A stretch of DNA of 64,000 nt, taken from positions 12,057,001-12,121,000 of the forward strand of contig OW799234.1 in the NCBI GenBank assembly GCA_941918925.1, written 5' to 3'. The first letter of the stretch is position 1; each line of letters begins with the position of its first letter. A model generated the notes under the pieces. It was not told the origin of the DNA. It ran no database searches and was given only the letters and a program-made list of their open reading frames with translations. Shown here piece by piece: positions 1 through 64,000 of the stretch. Origin of the DNA: Phyto melanocephala. Taxonomy: Eukaryota > Arthropoda > Insecta > Diptera > Rhinophoridae. Position numbers and translations under genes: made by a program.

Positions 1-62
1 ATAAAAAATAGAGAAAAAAAAGATTCTCTCCGAACTGCAATTATCTGATGAATAAATATGCC
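1..62. mobile_element. Right-end fragment of a CAAGGC hAT-type MITE
   Basis: The first 60 bases match the right end of the complete MITE at 40155-40362 (GATTCTCTCCGAACTGCAAT then TGATGAATAAATATGCC). The final TTG of the terminus is replaced and the left part is outside the window. Confidence 0.6.
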
Positions 63-422
63 GTAGCTACCTGATGTAAATTGGATGTACAGGCTGTCCC
101 AAAATAAAATATCATTTTATTTTTCTGACATTTATGTCAGAAAACACAGTTTAAAACCAGTGATCATGGTGGGATCATATAAGTTGATAGCGCAGGCGGA
201 CCAAATGTTTGTCTTACATTTTTATGTATGGAGTTTGACAACTCTTTGGTTGAAATCCGTTTTTTTTTTATATAGAGTTTGACATATGTTTAAACACAAG
301 AAATAGTCAGCTGGACTGTTACCCTGACAGTAATGTCAAAAAGAGCAAAAGAATAAAATTTCGAAAGTTTCAAATAAAATATATATTGGGTGTCCATTTT
401 ATCACCATGTAGCTAAAGTTTT

Positions 423-506
423 AGGGCCGTATTCATAAAAAATTGTAGAGAAATTTGTCAAATATGCCTTCAATAAACCTAAAATATTTTTTATGAATAC
501 GGGCCT
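423..506. mobile_element. 84-bp fold-back element
   Basis: The ends are inverted copies: AGGGCCGTATTCATAAAAAA on the left and its near reverse complement (TTTTTATGAATACGGGCCT) on the right. The short interior AATTTGTCAAATATGCCTTC recurs as a truncated copy at 50600-50679. Confidence 0.55.
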
Positions 507-1419
507 TAGCTAGTAAAGTTTTGGGACATGCATATAACTAGTTGTAATTAGACAATACGCATTGACCGCAAATAAGCAAACTTACAATTCGCCCATCGAA
601 AAATTGAAGAGTACTTCTTTTTTTACCAAAAATCTTAATAATATCAGTTGGAAGTGACAGTGTACTGGTAAGAGCGTGAAACTGCAAAACCAAAAGACCC
701 TGGTTTATATTCAAGCAGGATTATTTGTCTACGACACCACGCCCATAACCTCCCGTCAATTTAAAGAAATATTTTAATAATTGTTTTGCGACTGGTCATG
801 GAAAATTAAGAAAAAAAAAATGAACTCGAATATGCAAAGCCATGGAGATTATTTGCCCAAAGTGATATTCTATTTTATCTTATCCTGTTTACTTGGTAAT
901 TAAATAAAAAAAAAACAATTTACAAAAAAAAAAATAAGATTTGCTTGGAATTTAAATTGGCAGTTTATTGTAGTAATTTAGATAAATTCGACGTACCTAT
1001 AAAAGTCCAATTTTATATGCGAAAAAGTTTTGATTTTAAATACAATTTGTTTTTTTTGTATGTATAGCGAATTTAATCAGCTGGGCTTATGAGATTCGCC
1101 GTATTAACGCGTCAGAGATGGACAACGGTTTTATAAATACTCATGTGGATTTCTGACAACATACAACTTATACAATATTTCGTGGATTGAATAAATATTT
1201 ATAAAATATACCATAAAAATAATTTAGTCTGTTAGAATTTGTACACTGAGAAAAAATAATTAAATTAAGCCACTTTTTTTAAAATTATTTATCGTAAAAG
1301 ATTTAGTACTTGAAATAATTTATTATATTTATGTATATATAGTATATGTAAGTGTATATCGTATATGTATACCAAAAATTTATGTATGTATGTATGTACG
1401 TTTAAACATTTAACATTGA

Positions 1420-1480
1420 GAGTAGAAGTAGTAGTAGTAGTAGTAAAAGTAATAATAGTAGTAGAATTAAGTAGTAGATT
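1420..1480. repeat. GTA trinucleotide microsatellite, imperfect
   Basis: A run of AGTAGTAGTAGTAGTAG units, interrupted by AAAAGTAATAAT, sits in intron sequence downstream of the IIIS3-S4 exon. Confidence 0.8.
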
Positions 1481-1714
1481 TTAATAGTATTTAAAATAGC
1501 AGTAATATACACCAACACATTTAAGGTGGCAACACAACATTTAGGGATTTTTTGTTTTGTTTTTTTTTTTTTAATTTAAATTTTTTGTTTTTAAGGAGTA
1601 CATATTATTTTTAGAACACACACACATAGTTAAAAGCTATGTGTAAAATAAAAGCCTGACAGTTAGTTTAGATCTGTATGTTAGCATGTTGGCTTAAGAA
1701 GAGATTTTACTTAC

Positions 1715-60842
<59,128 letters not shown>

Positions 60843-61292
60843 TTACACACAATAACACATAAATTATAAACAAATTATAAAATAGAAAATAATTGTACTC
60901 AAATATTTAGAGAAAAAAAAAACCAACAGAGTAAAACAAATTCGGTTTAATTTGAAAACTTAAATATTTATCAATACCGGACGAAATTTCAATTTTTGTT
61001 TTAATTATTTACCTATTTATTATTAGAAAAAAAGTATGTTTATGTATGTTTACATAGCGAACGTTTTTAATGTTTTAAATCAGCTATATTTATTAAAAAA
61101 AACATACAACTTCTTATTTTAAAATTTAATTATTTTTTTTTTAAATACTAAATACTTAACAAGACTTAAAAAGAGAGTAAGAAAATACTATTACTTATAT
61201 GCTGAATATAAAATATGAGAGCGAGTGATAAAACGGTTTTTTTGGTTGGCTGTATTTATATTCGCTTATGCTAATAACGTACGAGGTGCGAG

Positions 61293-62361
61293 CATAGCTG
61301 CCAGATTTGACGATTTATCGTCATTTTGACGATTTTACGTGCTAAATTTAAGTGTTGACGATTTGACGATTTATGCTATGTTTTTGACGATTTTCAAGAA
61401 TTCAAGTTTGCAACATTTTTCATTACTTTTATATCAACCTTAAACTAAATAAAAATAATTTGTAACGGTTTTTTATGTTATTAATAATAGAACAGAGTGA
61501 AAGAGATACATCGATCATTATTTAATGTGTTTGTGTGGGTAATTTTTCCACATTTTTAACATAGTATATGCCACATTTTATCAACTGATACCTACAACAC
61601 GAACAAATATAAATTTGGAAATTTAGTTTTTTAAGTCAATTTATTTAAATTATTTAAGTGACAAAATAATATGCTTAAATACTTAAAAAATGGTAAGTTC
61701 TTTTTAATTATACATTAAAACCGTTAAAATCAAACATTATATTTTCAATAGAAAACAAAGATGATGAAAATTCTAGCAGCTCTTCCTCTGTAAGTAGAAA
61801 TTTCATCCATTTTTTATACAAAACTTTGTAGTAGCTAAAATGAAATTTTAATGGTGTTTTTACAGGTAACGAACAAGAAGAGGAAAATTAAGGAAGACTG
61901 GTTTGCAGATTCAGAAATAAGTTTATGGGCTAAAAAGCAAAACGATGTAGTTTATTTTGGCGTTGTGTTCGTCTTACACTTGCCTAAAGCTACCTTAATC
62001 GGTAGAAACTTTAGAAAGAAATGATTATAATTATTTGTCAATTAGTCTGAATTAGATGCAGCCAATTCATTATTTATTATTTTTAGTATTTATATACATA
62101 TTAATATTTATTTTTCGAAATTAATTCTAAATTCTATTACATTTATTGTCATCTTCTTAACTTAAAAGGGTCTAATAAAACCATTGAGCTCTCTGGATTT
62201 AAAAAGTTTGTTATGTTATGCAATCAATAAAAAATGTTTTGTTTTGAAAATGCGTTTTTTTATTTTGACGTTTTTATGACGATTTGAGTAAACTATTTGA
62301 CGATTTTGACGATTTTTCCCCAAATTAGACGATTTTGCCCCTATTTTATCTGGCAGCTATG
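61293..62361 (+). mobile_element. hAT-like element, 1069 bp, perfect 8-bp TSD
   Basis: The ends are CATAGCTGCCAGAT and the exact inverse ATCTGGCAGCTATG. GGTGCGAG lies on both sides (61285-61292, 62362-62369). TGACGATTT is repeated five times within 110 bp of the left end and three times (plus a variant) near the right end, all in the same orientation. It contains a short intron-bearing reading frame, so it is a deletion derivative of a larger element. Confidence 0.93.
61671..62024 (+). CDS. 72-residue three-exon ORF in hAT-like element (truncated transposase N-terminus?)
   Basis: The exons 61671-61692, 61752-61789 and 61866-62024 are bounded by GTAAGT donors (twice) and by AATAG and TTTACAG acceptors. 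Joined they are in frame from ATG to TGA: MLKYLKN, then an acidic-Ser stretch ending SSSSSS, then VTNKKRKIKEDWFADSEISL and WAKKQNDVVYFGVVFVLHLP. The KKRK basic patch could be a nuclear signal; W-x-x-K and the aromatic pattern faintly recall the entry to a BED-type finger, but the Cys/His ligands are missing. AATAAA-like signals lie at 62174 and 62225. Function unknown; probably a remnant. Confidence 0.5.
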
Positions 62362-62386
62362 GGTGCGAGATGTATTTAATCAGGTG

Positions 62387-62752
62387 CAAGGCGAATTCAT
62401 AGAGGTGATATTATGAGCCCAGCTGAAGGGGAAGCATAATTTCAAAATTTGAAGAATTTGCCTTGATTCCATTTTTTAATGCAGGTATGGAACATAAGAT
62501 TTTGATTTCGGTTTCGGTATTAAATAATTAACTTAAGTGTACTTTTTTAATAATAAATGTGCCAAATTTATATATATTTATTGCTTTTGCACATATATAT
62601 ATTATTTTTTTAAATAAAATTTTATTAAATAAAACATATCAAAACAAATTTTCCATCCCCGATATACGAATTGGCCTTGACATAGAACATCTCATGAAAA
62701 GTTGCTTTGTTGTATCAATTCGCCGTTGCATATACCTTATGGATATGCCTTG
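62387..62752. mobile_element. CAAGGC hAT-type MITE, 366 bp
   Basis: It starts CAAGGCGAATTCATAGAGGT and ends CCTTATGGATATGCCTTG. The core with GCAGGTATGGAACA / TTTTCCATCCCCG is that of the 13969 type. It begins only 17 bp after the target duplication of the neighbouring hAT-like element. Its own flanks do not match. Confidence 0.75.
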
Positions 62753-63886
62753 ATTTTGCCCAAACAGTTGACGATCAGCTGTACTAATGAGTCTACCTAG
62801 TGTTATTGTTTCATGGTTTTAACAATTCGCCGTTTCATATACAACGATTAAGTCGTTACTAAATATGAAATACTAAACTGAAAATTCAAAATATTTAATA
62901 ACGATGCACAAAGTAAAAATAATTTTATTTCACTTTTCAGATTGCTAAAACTACTTTTTATCTTGTCGACCATCTATTGTATTTCGCAAATTCAAGTATT
63001 GAAATAAGAGTATCAAAATACTAAAGAATTTCGCCGTGTGTATGCAAAAGCAATTTTAAGAGAATTTAAAAAAATTCTGCTATTGAAATTGCATGTATAG
63101 ACAAAGTAATGCCAAGTCACTTAAACAACATGATTTCATAATTTAACAGCCATTTGAACTAAACTTCATAAACCAAACAATTTTTTTTTATCAAAATATC
63201 AAAGGAATTTGGTTTGATTTTGGTGTTGACACACACTCAATTACCTCATTTAATTGGAATTTGAAAATATTTTCATTTTGTTATTTAAAGCTTGTGTTTT
63301 TAATTTTTAAATAATTAAGTTCTGCAACATGTAGGTATTAAACTTCTAAATTCACAACCAAAACTGTTCCAGTTGTACTTTTCCCTTTTTTATTTTTGTT
63401 TCATTTACACTTGTTATTAGATCCATTTCTTTATGTAAATATTTATTGTAAATTTTTTACGAAATTAATTTATTGCTCTATTTGGTTTAAAAGTATTTTA
63501 TTTTTAATGGAATTAACTTGGAACTGTGTCTACTCAGTAAACAGACCTGTGAGGTGTGTTCAGTGGAAACTAACACAATAAACATACAGTAGCCTGCAAA
63601 ACTAAAGGTACAGCCATTATGTATTTAAAATTTTTACTAACATTTATTTATTTTATCAAGCTTTTATTAACATAAAAACAAATTATTTTTATAATTAAAA
63701 AAAGTTATTAAAAAAACATAACTTTCTACTTTATTTCCCATTAAAAACTTGGTATTTTTTGTGTAACCTCATAATATGACAAAAAGAAAAAACTGAAGAA
63801 AGGCACACTTGGATTTGATTTAGAATAATAGAAAAATTGAAAGTGAAAAAATCAAAATCTACTAAAAAAATATTTTGTATACAGCC

Positions 63887-64000
63887 AAGGCATATCCATA
63901 AGGTATATGCGTCGCGGCAACAAACACAACACCTAAAAAACATTTGTATTTTGTTTTTGTTTATATGCCGGCATATGGCATTTTTTATTTTCTTCTTTAA
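63887..64000. mobile_element. CAAGGC hAT-type MITE end, running off the window
   Basis: CAAGGCATATCCATAAGGTA followed by TATGC is the inverse of the right end seen at 25578 and 62752. The other end is not in the window. Confidence 0.6.

Noticed and set aside
62387..62752. 8-bp duplication for the MITE at 62387
   Set aside because: The flanks ATCAGGTG and ATTTTGCC do not match, so no duplication is claimed.

Overview
The window is eukaryotic, very AT-rich and intron-dominated. It carries one real host gene, on the minus strand: the internal part of the insect para (Vssc1) voltage-gated sodium channel alpha subunit. Twenty exons (18 single ones, an in-window mutually exclusive pair, and one exon of a second such pair counted among the 18) were rebuilt by reading reverse-strand protein against the para family and placing GT/AG sites. 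Every junction keeps phase. The sequence runs from IS2 (near 60.8 kb) to IIIS4 (near 1.7 kb). The 5' exons lie beyond 64000; the rest of domains III-IV and the C-terminus lie before position 1. Near-identity to Drosophila/Musca para, plus large AT-rich introns full of fly-type transposons, points to a higher (brachyceran, probably calyptrate) fly. The species cannot be read from the sequence.

Layout, 5' to 3' of the gene (high to low coordinates): domain I (60.8-57.2 kb); I-II linker with optional exons (55.9, 43.9, 33.8-31.8 kb, then the start of the 23.95 kb exon); domain II (23.95-14.8 kb) including the mutually exclusive IIS4-S5 exons at 23.0-23.2 and 19.8-20.0 kb; II-III linker (14.8-3.7 kb) with an alternative acceptor; start of domain III (4.2-1.7 kb), ending in one member of the mutually exclusive IIIS3-S4 pair. 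The P-loop selectivity residues of domains I (D) and II (E) are present. The pyrethroid target codons M918 (both alternative exons), T929 and L1014 (CTT) are all the susceptible type.

Everything else is intron, much of it mobile DNA: many short hAT-type MITEs with CAAGGC termini and 8-bp target duplications; a 1.07-kb hAT-like element with an intact three-exon mini-gene; an internally deleted Tc1 element with a DD34E motif; a decayed Tc1 element carrying a 115-bp tandem array; three non-autonomous Helitrons; several relics of one mariner-like transposase; a Harbinger-like MITE; and TIR elements I cannot assign, one with an unfamiliar 147-codon acidic/Cys ORF. Several are nested, which gives relative ages and exact boundaries. 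No bacterial-type operons, CRISPR arrays, tRNA or rRNA genes were seen.
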